The position numbers and the translations under genes are program-made. A stretch of DNA of 64,000 bases. It comes from Paenibacillus thiaminolyticus. GTDB taxonomy: Bacteria; Bacillota; Bacilli; Paenibacillales; Paenibacillaceae. Below, one piece after another: positions 38,204-45,262 of the stretch. Each line of letters starts with the position of its first letter. Position 1 is the stretch's first letter. The notes beneath the pieces are model-generated. The model was given only the letters and a program-made list of their open reading frames with translations, was not told where the DNA came from and did not search any database. Location of the stretch: the NCBI RefSeq assembly GCF_007066085.1, contig NZ_CP041405.1:6107501-6171500 (forward strand). The letters are read 5' to 3'.

Positions 38204-39424
38204 TTAATCCTTCTCCAATACGCCGGCCGGCCCGAAAAACTCGTAATGAATCCGCTCGGGTGCAACGCCAAGCCCGGGAAGAGCCCGATAGACGGTCTTC
38301 ATGAACGGCACCGGTCCGCAGAAGTACGTATCCGCCCGCTGCCATACATCGGCCGGCAAGGCAGATGCCAGCCATGCCTCGTCTATGAATCCTTGATGGT
38401 CACAAGCGTCGCCCGCCTCGGGGCGCTCATAGCAGACGAAGCTCTGGACGCGTTCATTCGCTTCCGCCAAGGCCCGAACCTCGTCGCGGAACGCATGCAC
38501 CTGGCGATTCCGCGCGGAATGAACGAAATAAACGTCCCGTTCCGGCTCGTGCTTCGCCAGCGCCTGCAGCATGCTCATCATCGGCGTGACACCGACGCCG
38601 CCGCTGAGGAGCACGACCGGAGACGGGCTGCCTGTACGCAGCGTGAAGTCGCCGGCAGGCGCCGTCAGTTCTAGACGATCGCCTTCCTGCACAATGTCAT
38701 GCAGATAGCAGGAGACGATGCCGGCGGGGGAATGGTCATCGCCGCTCTCGCGCTTGACGCTGATCCGGTATGTGTCTCCCCCTGGAGCCTGGGACAGGCT
38801 GTAATGGCGCAGATGCGTATTCTCCGAACCCTCCGGCTTCACCCGCACCGTAATATATTGTCCCGGAACATAAGAAGAGATGGCGCCGCCGTCTTCCGGC
38901 TGAAGATAGAACGACGTAATGACATCCGATTCCGGCACCTTGCGGACGACACGGAAGCTGCGGAAGTCTTCCCAGCCGCCTTCCGTCTCCGCGGCTGCCC
39001 GGTACATATCGCGTTCGACCTGGATGAAAATATCCGCAATGACGCCGTACGCTTCCGCCCAGGCTTCCAAAATGTCATCGGTCGCCGCATCCCCAAGCAC
39101 ATCCTTGATGGCCAGCAGCAGATGCTTCCCAACAATCGGGTAATGCTCGGGCTGAATATGCAGAGCACGGTGCTTGTGGCCGATCTGCTTCACGACCGGC
39201 ATAATGTTCTCCAGACGGTCGATATTCGCCGCCGCGGCATAAATGGCCGAGGCGAGCGCCTGCGACTGGCGGCCCTGCCGCTGATTCGCGTGATTGAAAA
39301 TATTGAGCAGCTCCGGATGGTTCGAGAACATCAATTCATAGAATCGCTTCGTAATCTGTTGGCCATGCGCTTCCAGAACGGGTACGGTCGCTTTTACAAT
39401 CTCAATGGTGCGCGGCTTCAGCAT
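38204..39424 (-). CDS. hmp: Flavohaemoglobin (nitric oxide dioxygenase)
   Basis: 406 residues, full length. An N-terminal globin domain (~1-140, proximal His in IGHKHRALHIQPEHY) is followed by an FAD-binding domain (RHYSLSQAPG) and an NAD-binding domain (LLSGGVGVTPMMSML, YFCGPVPFM, HYEFFGP end). It converts NO to nitrate using oxygen and NADH in the cytoplasm. GAAAGGATG lies just upstream of the ATG. Two CRP/FNR-like boxes lie 58-90 bases upstream, fitting control by oxygen or nitrosative stress. Confidence 0.97.
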   Translation of the reverse strand: MLKPRTIEIVKATVPVLEAHGQQITKRFYELMFSNHPELLNIFNHANQRQGRQSQALASAIYAAAANIDRLENIMPVVKQIGHKHRALHIQPEHYPIVGKHLLLAIKDVLGDAATDDILEAWAEAYGVIADIFIQVERDMYRAAAETEGGWEDFRSFRVVRKVPESDVITSFYLQPEDGGAISSYVPGQYITVRVKPEGSENTHLRHYSLSQAPGGDTYRISVKRESGDDHSPAGIVSCYLHDIVQEGDRLELTAPAGDFTLRTGSPSPVVLLSGGVGVTPMMSMLQALAKHEPERDVYFVHSARNRQVHAFRDEVRALAEANERVQSFVCYERPEAGDACDHQGFIDEAWLASALPADVWQRADTYFCGPVPFMKTVYRALPGLGVAPERIHYEFFGPAGVLEKD

Positions 39425-39481
39425 CCTAACTCATCCTTTCGTAATTGGAATTCCGCAATGGAACTGATTCCAGTCTAACGA

Positions 39482-39514
39482 AGTGATCTACATCACAATG
39501 TGATCTGGCGCACA
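39482..39514 (-). promoter_or_regulatory. Two CRP/FNR-like boxes upstream of hmp
   Basis: AGTGATCTACATCACA (39482-39497) and TGTGATCTGGCGCACA (39499-39514) both fit TGTGA-N6-TCACA, separated by one base. This is the CRP/FNR-family half-site pattern. The regulator cannot be told from sequence. Confidence 0.65.
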
Positions 39515-39676
39515 GCAAACGTGAGGTATTCGTGAACGATGGAGCATTTTCGAGATAAACCGGGAGGGAACCGCTCAAACATGGAGCGGAGCAAGCGAGA
39601 TCCGGGGACAGTCCGATTAATACAGAACGGGGGCGATATACGGAGCATAGGTCTAGTGGGGCTGGAATATACATTA

Positions 39677-39706
39677 TGGTATAATACAGGTATAGCAACA
39701 TGTTGC
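39677..39706 (+). promoter_or_regulatory. Extended -10 promoter with palindrome at the start site
   Basis: TGG-TATAAT (39677-39685) is an extended -10; no good -35. The perfect palindrome GCAACATGTTGC (39695-39706) sits at or just after the expected transcription start, where a repressor would block. It reads toward the yitT-family gene. Confidence 0.55.
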
Positions 39707-39760
39707 AACCCGGTATTGGTTCAAAATGCCAAATCAAAAAAAGAAAGGATCAGGATACCA

Positions 39761-39961
39761 ATGTGTCCCCGAAGGATGCTTCCCCAAAGGACAGTCTGGA
39801 AACGTTATGATCTTTCTTACATCTAGCTTCCTCTCGCAGAGAACCGTCACTCCGATGTAGACTGACTGCGAAGGAAGCGTGAAATGATGCGAAGGACCTG
39901 CTCCTCTATCTGGCTTTCCGCCGTCGGTCGAAGGACGAATCCACGAACGACGAGAGGGAAC
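39761..39961 (+). other. Structured leader with possible 21-codon peptide upstream of the yitT gene
   Basis: This part of the long leader holds a 21-codon open frame (39761-39826, ATG after AAAGGATCAGG) rich in Arg, then a strong 13-bp hairpin: GCTTCCTCTCGCAG (39826-39839) with CTGCGAAGGAAGC (39866-39878). TACATC (39818-39823) can instead pair with GATGTA (39854-39859) inside that loop, giving a pseudoknot or alternative fold. No known riboswitch class was recognised. Could be a leader-peptide attenuator or an undescribed cis-acting RNA. Confidence 0.4.
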
Positions 39962-39965
39962 CAAG

Positions 39966-40613
39966 ATGAGGAAAAACGAACAATTACGTCATATTGTATG
40001 GATGTTGTTAGGCTCAATGCTGTTGGCTTTCAGTTATTATCACATTAATTTTCAGAATCACCTGGCTGAAGGCGGATTTGTCGGTCTCGCGCTGATCGGA
40101 AAATATACGTTCGACTGGTCACCGGCGCTGACCGTTCTGATGCTCGATATCCCGGTATTCATTGCCGCTTGGTTCTTCAAGGGGCGAAGGTTCATCATGA
40201 ATACCGCGATGGCGGCGGGAGTATTCTCCCTTACCTATGAGCTCTGTGAGCGCTACTCGCCGTGGGTAATGAATTTCGGCAGCAATATGGTGCTGGCCGC
40301 CGTCGTATCCGGAGTGCTGACCGGCTTCGCCGCAGGAATCGTGCTCCGCCATGGAGGCGCGACGGGCGGCGACGATATCGTAGCCTTATTTATCAGCCGC
40401 TGGACGAAGTTAAGCGTCGGCACGGTGTTTATCATTATCGACATTGTGGTGCTGCTGGTCTCCTTGTTCTATTTGCCGCTGTGGGATACGCTGTATACCA
40501 TTCTCGCGGTAAGCATTGGAGGCAAGGTCATTACTTGGACCGTACAGGCAGGCGTGCCGCGGAGTGCCGTACCGGTGCGTTCGCAGACGGCCGTTCACCA
40601 CCAGCATGGTTAA
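39966..40613 (+). CDS. YitT-family membrane protein
   Basis: 215 residues with about five hydrophobic segments: LLGSMLLAFSYYHINF start, GGFVGLALIGKY, MLDIPVFIAAWFF, AAVVSGVLTGFAAGIVLRHGGATGGDDI, VFIIIDIVVLLVSLFYL. The GGATGGDDI motif is typical of the YitT (DUF161) family. Function in the family is unsettled. It lacks the C-terminal DUF2179 domain found in longer members. It has a long leader upstream and a clear terminator downstream, so it is monocistronic. Confidence 0.9.
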   Translation: MRKNEQLRHIVWMLLGSMLLAFSYYHINFQNHLAEGGFVGLALIGKYTFDWSPALTVLMLDIPVFIAAWFFKGRRFIMNTAMAAGVFSLTYELCERYSPWVMNFGSNMVLAAVVSGVLTGFAAGIVLRHGGATGGDDIVALFISRWTKLSVGTVFIIIDIVVLLVSLFYLPLWDTLYTILAVSIGGKVITWTVQAGVPRSAVPVRSQTAVHHQHG

Positions 40614-40632
40614 TATACAACATGAGCGAAGG

Positions 40633-40679
40633 CCCGTCCGATCTCTTCCCTTGGGGGAGGTACCGGACGGGTCTTTTTT
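40633..40679 (+). terminator. Rho-independent terminator after yitT gene
   Basis: CCCGTCCG (40633-40640) pairs with CGGACGGG (40664-40671), followed by TCTTTTTT. Confidence 0.92.
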
Positions 40680-40762
40680 GTGTGAAATCGGGGCCGGAAT
40701 GCATGTTCGCCCAATTTTTGGCATAGGCTTGTGTCAAAGGCATACTGAAAGGAGGACGTCGC

Positions 40763-41572
40763 ATGGAAGGGTTAATGAAGTCAATGCTCGATAAGCTGCC
40801 TCCGTGGGCGTATCAAGTCTTCGCGGTCGTTATTGCCGCGGGCATGATTTTTTATTTCGTGAAGACGCTCTACATCAATAAAAAGCTTAGCGATATGATC
40901 GCCGACGTCATGCGCCGTGACGATCGGATGCAAGATATTCAGCTGCGGATGGATGAACTGCGGGGCGGCCAGATAATGCACGAACATACGGCCCAGCAGA
41001 CGCTGTCGGCGCTGCGCGATGTGAAGCCGTTCATGGATGCCCTGAACGATATCCGGGCGATTGCGGATCCGTATGCCGTCCTGACCGAGGCGTCCTTCTT
41101 GCTGCAGCGGATGCTGGATATACTGGCCGTCGACATGAAGCTCAAGGCGGGGGGACATCATCGCTGCGGAATCTGGCTCCATGCGGATCAGATGTTGACA
41201 CTGCGCTTCGCCTCCGCGGGGTTCCCGAAGCATTATGTTGGCGAGCGCCAACTGCATGTCGATCGCTCGGTAGCCGGGCGATCCTTCCGGAAGCAGGCGA
41301 TCGTGCAGATTGCGGATGTGACGAAGGATGAGGATTGGGAGCGGAATACGGACTCCAAGAGCCCGTACCAGGCAGTGATGTGCTTGCCGCTTGGCACTTA
41401 CGGGGTGCTCACCATCGACGGGTTGGAGCCGTTCCATGACTCCGGCCGGGCTATCGGTGAAATCTATGCGTCGCTCTCGACCGGTATCATTGCGGAATAT
41501 ATCGCCGCCTACCGGAGATGGTCGCAGACCGATCACGGGAGCACCAGCTTCGGGACCTACGGAGTTATGTAA
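40763..41572 (+). CDS. Membrane-anchored GAF-domain protein
   Basis: 269 residues. One N-terminal membrane segment (WAYQVFAVVIAAGMIFYFV, ~14-32) is followed by a short polar coil and a GAF domain (~100-250) with the VLTIDGLEPF ending strand. There is no kinase, cyclase or HTH domain. AAAGGAGG lies 9 bases before the ATG. Ligand unknown; the protein probably senses or scaffolds at the membrane face. No operon partner. Confidence 0.8.
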   Translation: MEGLMKSMLDKLPPWAYQVFAVVIAAGMIFYFVKTLYINKKLSDMIADVMRRDDRMQDIQLRMDELRGGQIMHEHTAQQTLSALRDVKPFMDALNDIRAIADPYAVLTEASFLLQRMLDILAVDMKLKAGGHHRCGIWLHADQMLTLRFASAGFPKHYVGERQLHVDRSVAGRSFRKQAIVQIADVTKDEDWERNTDSKSPYQAVMCLPLGTYGVLTIDGLEPFHDSGRAIGEIYASLSTGIIAEYIAAYRRWSQTDHGSTSFGTYGVM

Positions 41573-41596
41573 GTGCCTTTGCGGTTATTTTCCTGT

Positions 41597-41809
41597 TTAT
41601 TTCCGAAATAGCGCTAGCAGCAACGACCCGACTATACTGATTATGATGCAGGTGACGATGGGAAAGTAAAAAGTCGAGCCGCCGTTTTTGACAACGATGT
41701 CGCCCGGCAGGCGGCCGAATGGAATCCAGCGGCCCAACACGGCCCATAATACTCCGACAACGATAAGGACAATCCCTGCCCCGATCAGCAGCTTCGGCAT
41801 GGAAGGCAT
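41597..41809 (-). CDS. DUF2905-family small membrane protein
   Basis: 70 residues. Two hydrophobic segments (LLIGAGIVLIVVGVLWAVLG and YFPIVTCIIISIVGSLLLALF) flank the conserved GRLPGDIVVKNGGSTFYFP, the DUF2905 signature. The ATG at 41809 has AAAGGAG 8 bases upstream; an in-frame GTG lies 9 bases earlier. Function unknown. Confidence 0.9.
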   Translation of the reverse strand: MPSMPKLLIGAGIVLIVVGVLWAVLGRWIPFGRLPGDIVVKNGGSTFYFPIVTCIIISIVGSLLLALFRK

Positions 41810-41954
41810 CGCGGTCACTCCTTTCTTGCGGCAGGCGCCGCCGGCAAGCGGGGCCTGCCTGTTCTATTCTATAGTATACCCGCTTCTCGGATCTGTGCGC
41901 ATGCCGCGCAGGATCGGATTTTATAAAAATCTGATAAAATCGGCACTCAGACGG

Positions 41955-41982
41955 TTACAAATCGGGCAACCTTGGGTATACT
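41955..41982 (+). promoter_or_regulatory. Candidate promoter for the 42023 gene
   Basis: TTACAA (41955-41960), 16-base spacer, TATACT (41977-41982), 40 bases before the ATG. Confidence 0.5.
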
Positions 41983-42022
41983 AAGAGGGAAAGGCATACC
42001 CATCACAAGGAGGGGATAGAGC

Positions 42023-42271
42023 ATGGAGCAATTCACGATCAATCTCAACCAAATTGGTGGCGCTTATCAACAGGGCGATTGGGAGCATATCGACGCCATT
42101 TACAAGCGGGCTCGAGCGCGAATTACCCAGGGCAGTCCTGTTGTCCTCTATCGGGATACGGCGAATGGTTCGTCTATTACCGTCCGTGTCTATGAGCAAT
42201 TAAGCGAGCTGGAGGAATGGATACAGCATATGGAAGAAGAGTACGGTCTGACAGAACCCTATCTGTTATAA
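42023..42271 (+). CDS. Small hypothetical protein
   Basis: 82 residues, mixed helix/strand, acidic C-terminus (HMEEEYGLTEPYLL), no membrane segment, no cysteine. AAGGAGGGG lies about 9 bases before the ATG, and a promoter and terminator frame it, so it is very likely expressed. I do not recognise the family. Confidence 0.8.
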   Translation: MEQFTINLNQIGGAYQQGDWEHIDAIYKRARARITQGSPVVLYRDTANGSSITVRVYEQLSELEEWIQHMEEEYGLTEPYLL

Positions 42272-42289
42272 CTGTGCTGTTAATAGCGA

Positions 42290-42315
42290 GCCGCCGGGCA
42301 ACCGGCGGCTTTTTT
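42290..42315 (+). terminator. Rho-independent terminator
   Basis: GCCGCCGG (42290-42297) and CCGGCGGC (42302-42309) with loop gcaa and TTTTTT. Confidence 0.93.
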
Positions 42316-42401
42316 GTATACAGCGTTAGGCGTTTAACGGAGTCCAATCCCGGGTTCCGCTAATACAATACATTGTATCTTGGGTGAAAGGAGGATAACA
42401 A

Positions 42402-42518
42402 ATGAGCGATGGAGTGAAAGAGCGCGGTTATGGCATGCACGGCCTCTGGACTTCGACAGGTGTCATCCTGGTTCTCTTTATTCTGCTGGTTATCGTATCC
42501 CGCGGAATGATATGGTAA
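42402..42518 (+). CDS. YjcZ-type sporulation miniprotein, copy 1
   Basis: 38 residues with an excellent GAAAGGAGG 7 bases upstream. A short polar N-terminus leads into a single hydrophobic helix, LWTSTGVILVLFILLVIVS, identical to that of the second copy at 51288. This is the pattern of the YjcZ/TIGR01732 family of tiny membrane proteins linked to sporulation in bacilli. It differs from copy 2 in its N-terminal stretch and its end (RGMIW in place of CACIF). Confidence 0.85.
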   Translation: MSDGVKERGYGMHGLWTSTGVILVLFILLVIVSRGMIW

Positions 42519-42562
42519 GCTCCGGGCCGTCAGTCCGGGCTTGAAGTGCGATGAGTGAATTG

Positions 42563-42591
42563 AGCGCGCCGGGAACAGGCGCGCTTTTTTT
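42563..42591 (+). terminator. Rho-independent terminator
   Basis: AGCGCGCC (42563-42570) with GGCGCGCT (42578-42585), followed by TTTTTT, 44 bases after the miniprotein stop. Confidence 0.93.
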
Positions 42592-42600
42592 GTGGCTCGT

Positions 42601-42690
42601 CTAGGTTGTGGCGCGCCGAATGAGCCGATTGCGCGGGCAGAGGCGGCGGTGATTCTCGCGCGGCTGCTGAACAAGGATGGCCACGTGTAA
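42601..42690 (+). pseudogene. SLH-domain C-terminal remnant
   Basis: In frame with the TAA at 42688 the DNA reads NEPIARAEAAVILARLLNKD, the hallmark R-A-E-(x)4-(L)-x-R-L-L of an S-layer homology domain (usually ITRAEFA..L.R.L). Only about 28 codons remain, with no start or ribosome site; the left side runs into a terminator. It is a decayed fragment of a surface-anchored protein gene. Confidence 0.65.
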
Positions 42691-42692
42691 AG

Positions 42693-42717
42693 GAGCCGAA
42701 GATCGTCTCTTCGGCTC
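42693..42717 (-). terminator. Hairpin after the L,D-transpeptidase gene
   Basis: GAGCCGAAGA (42693-42702) pairs fully with TCTTCGGCTC (42708-42717), 39 bases past the minus-strand stop. The T-tract is weak on that strand (CTTTAC). Confidence 0.55.
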
Positions 42718-42756
42718 TGCCGTTCGAGCGGGGATAGAGGCCTAAGGATCCCGGGG

Positions 42757-43095
42757 TCACGGCCGTATCGTGACGCGGGTATTGACGGGAACATAGGAAG
42801 ATAACTCGAGGACATCGGCATTATACATCCGGATGCACCCGTGGGACACTAATCTGCCGATAGAAGACGGATCGTTTGTTCCGTGTATGCCGTAATGCGG
42901 CTTGGACAGGCCCATCCATAATGCCCCGAACGGGCCGCCGGGATTATACTGCTTGTTGATGATCGTGAATTCTCCCGTCGGCGTCCTGGTGACCATCTTG
43001 CCGATTCCGACGGGGTAGCTGCGCACGACCCGGTTTCCGTCCAGCAAGTACAGCATGCGATCCGACAAATCGACGATGATGCGGTAGGACGGCAA
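42757..43095 (-). CDS. L,D-transpeptidase (YkuD family), minimal
   Basis: 112 residues, just the YkuD catalytic domain: [16 protein letters not shown] start, YGIHGTND, and the catalytic SHGCIRM near residue 87. Family members cross-link or modify peptidoglycan (3-3 bonds). There is no signal peptide, LysM or binding domain, the same architecture as several short bacillus-type members. The start is TTG with GGAGGG 7 bases upstream. The 275 bases between this gene and the next hold no gene. Confidence 0.92.
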   Translation of the reverse strand: MPSYRIIVDLSDRMLYLLDGNRVVRSYPVGIGKMVTRTPTGEFTIINKQYNPGGPFGALWMGLSKPHYGIHGTNDPSSIGRLVSHGCIRMYNADVLELSSYVPVNTRVTIRP

Positions 43096-43337
43096 CTATA
43101 TTCCCTCCTTTGCTCTACTGTATGCGCTCAGCCGGCAGCATGAGCATGCCGGCGGGCAAAGTGGGCGGAGGCGCAATAAGGCGGACGAGCGCCATGTGCC
43201 TGCTTCCCTTCCTTCACGGCAGGATGCCCGCCAAAGACAACCCGTCCGGCCCCAGGTGGCGGGGGCGTTCTGGTTCTGCCGTACCAAGGCATGAAGAGAT
43301 ATGTACGTTCGCCGGCGCGCCTGCCCTGAGACAGCAA

Positions 43338-43362
43338 CAGGGAACCCCGAAGAGGTTCCCTG
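43338..43362 (-). terminator. Hairpin after the SleB-like gene
   Basis: CAGGGAACC (43338-43346) pairs with GGTTCCCTG (43354-43362), 8 bases past the minus-strand stop; followed on that strand by TTGCTGT. Confidence 0.6.
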
Positions 43363-43370
43363 CCTTGATC

Positions 43371-44006
43371 TTAGATTGCAAAAATATGACTGCCGATTTT
43401 GCCGGTCTGCTGGCGCGACCAGATCCATGAGGACGTAGCGGTGGCCGGATTGAAATAATAAAGCGCCCCGTTCGTCGGGTCCCATCCCCGCACCGCTTCC
43501 CAAGCGGCAGCATAGGCCGTACTGTCCGGCTCCAGCCAATATTGGCCGTCATCTACGGCAGTGAAGGCCAGCGGCTGGAAGATGACGCCCGCTACCGTAT
43601 TCGGAAACTCGGGCGATTGCAGTCGGTTCATCACGACGGCCGCCACCGCGACTTGTCCGGTGTACGGCTCACCGCGGGCTTCGCTGTAGACCGTGCGAGC
43701 CAGCATCTTCAATTCGTCGGCATTGACCGAGACCCGCTTCAACGCTTGCCACGTGTTCGGGCCGGCGATGCCGTCAACCTTCAAGCCGTAGTCCTGTTGA
43801 AAACGACGCACGGCCTGCGCTGTATGAGAACCGAATATTCCGTCCATAGGCTGACGGTAGTAATCCAGTATTTGCAGACGAAATTGCAAATCCCACACAT
43901 CCCCGCTATAGCTTCCTTGCTGGAGTGTAGGAGCGGCCGATGCCGCCGGAATGAAGGACGACAGACAAAGGATAACTGCCAGAAATGGCAAAATAAGTTT
44001 CTTCAT
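43371..44006 (-). CDS. SleB-like spore cortex-lytic / cell wall hydrolase
   Basis: 211 residues. Signal peptide (MKKLILPFLAVILCLSSF...ASA), then a peptidoglycan-binding repeat (~30-90, GDVWDLQFRLQILDYY...GIFGSHTAQAVRRFQ) and a Hydrolase_2 domain with ARTVYSEARGE (catalytic Glu), VAAVVMNRL and GALYYFNP. It probably cleaves cortex peptidoglycan as SleB or CwlJ do. AAAGGAGG before the ATG at 44006 fixes the start; the open frame extends 58 codons further without a site. Usually made in sporulation; no clear sigma-G site was assigned. Confidence 0.92.
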   Translation of the reverse strand: MKKLILPFLAVILCLSSFIPAASAAPTLQQGSYSGDVWDLQFRLQILDYYRQPMDGIFGSHTAQAVRRFQQDYGLKVDGIAGPNTWQALKRVSVNADELKMLARTVYSEARGEPYTGQVAVAAVVMNRLQSPEFPNTVAGVIFQPLAFTAVDDGQYWLEPDSTAYAAAWEAVRGWDPTNGALYYFNPATATSSWIWSRQQTGKIGSHIFAI

Positions 44007-44128
44007 GTTCTTCCTCCTTTCCCCTGCATTATATAAACCGGGAGAGGGAGGCTCAATGCCAGGATATTGGAAATAAAACTTCAAAATTCCAAGCGCAGAG
44101 GCAATTGAATGGAGAGTGCAAGATTTTA

Positions 44129-44200
44129 TATTGCAAAATAAGTTGTAATACGCTATGATGAAATGGCTTTCAAACAACAATTATTGCAACAAACAATAAT
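44129..44200 (+). promoter_or_regulatory. Promoter with two palindromic operators
   Basis: TTGCAA (44131-44136), 17 bases, TATGAT (44154-44159) is a good promoter. A palindrome TATTGCAA-N6-TTGTAATA (44129-44150) overlaps its -35 and spacer. A second, ATTATTG-N7-CAATAAT (44180-44200), lies just after the start site. Both are likely sites for the ArsR-like regulator encoded next. Confidence 0.6.
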
Positions 44201-44282
44201 CCAGGTGTATCATAGCAATTAAAGATAAACTATTAATCGCCAATGGAACACTAAAATACGCGATGAATTGAGGTATGAAAAG

Positions 44283-45248
44283 ATGAGTATTGAAGTCGAT
44301 TTTACCGATCATTCGAAATTAAACCGAATATTAACAACAAATATTGATGATTTTATTCACATTGCGAAAGCGCTTTCGACCGAATTAAGAATCGAAATGT
44401 TTAAAAGCTTGCTTGTTAAGCCGATGAACGTCGGGGACATCTCCGAGAAATTCAATATTCCTGCATCTACCGCCGCCGTAAACATCAAAAAATTGGAAGA
44501 TGCGGGATTGATCAAGACGGAAATGGTTCCGGGAACGAGAGGGACCCAAAAAATATGCGCCGCCGTCTTCAGCCGGATTGTCGTCGATTTTGCGTATTTC
44601 AACCCGGCGCCATCCGAGTCTTGCGCCATCGTTGCGGTACCGATTGGCCATTACGTAGATTCCGATGTGCAGCCGACATGCGGCATGTTAAGCGAAAAAT
44701 CGATTATCGGCGAAATGGATGAACCGCGATCGTTTTTTGAACCGGAGCGTATTGACGCTCAGCTGATCTGGTTTAGAAAAGGCTATTTGGAATACCGCTT
44801 TCCGAATCGCGCCCCGCGAGGCACGAAGATTTTGCGTTTGGAATTGACGATGGAGGTTTGTTCGGAAGCGCCGCTCCATAACCTGGATTGGCCTTCAGAT
44901 ATAACTTTATGGATTAACGGAAAGGAGTTGGGGACCTGGACAAGTCCCGGCGATTTCGGCGGAGAACGCGGACTGCTTACTCCGTATTGGTGGGGCAGCG
45001 AAAATACGCAGTACGGACTGCTCAAAACGTGGAGCACGAACGGGGACGGGTCGTTCATCGACGGAAGAAAAATTTCCGAAGTGCAGATCAAGGATCTGGA
45101 AGCGGACGACACGACTTATATTACAGTCCGTATCGGCGTCAAGCCCGATGCTGACAATGACGGCGGGATCAATTTGTTCGGCAAAAAGTTCGGAAACTAT
45201 GAAACCGATTTACAGATGAGAATCTATTACGAGAATGAGTCTGAATGA
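44283..45248 (+). CDS. ArsR-like regulator with C-terminal beta-sandwich sensor
   Basis: 321 residues. N-terminal winged helix (~20-100) with LSTELRIEMFKSLL, MNVGDISEKFNIPASTAAVNIKKLEDAGLI, and a wing with GTRGTQK. No metal-binding CVC motif. The rest (~110-321) is strand-rich with LEYRFPNRAPRG, WINGKELGTW and GINLFGKKFGNY, resembling a carbohydrate-binding sandwich. It leads the sugar operon and probably binds a sugar. The ATG at 44283 has TTGAGG 9 bases upstream; a TTG at 44268 is less likely. Confidence 0.8.
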   Translation: MSIEVDFTDHSKLNRILTTNIDDFIHIAKALSTELRIEMFKSLLVKPMNVGDISEKFNIPASTAAVNIKKLEDAGLIKTEMVPGTRGTQKICAAVFSRIVVDFAYFNPAPSESCAIVAVPIGHYVDSDVQPTCGMLSEKSIIGEMDEPRSFFEPERIDAQLIWFRKGYLEYRFPNRAPRGTKILRLELTMEVCSEAPLHNLDWPSDITLWINGKELGTWTSPGDFGGERGLLTPYWWGSENTQYGLLKTWSTNGDGSFIDGRKISEVQIKDLEADDTTYITVRIGVKPDADNDGGINLFGKKFGNYETDLQMRIYYENESE

Positions 45249-45262
45249 AGGGGTGGTTTTAG

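Noticed and set aside
38699..39478. 259-codon plus-strand frame opposite hmp
   Set aside because: Antisense to a clear flavohaemoglobin; no motif.
39761..39961. M-box, c-di-AMP or other known riboswitch upstream of the yitT gene
   Set aside because: Conserved core sequences of those classes were not found; kept only as an unclassified leader.
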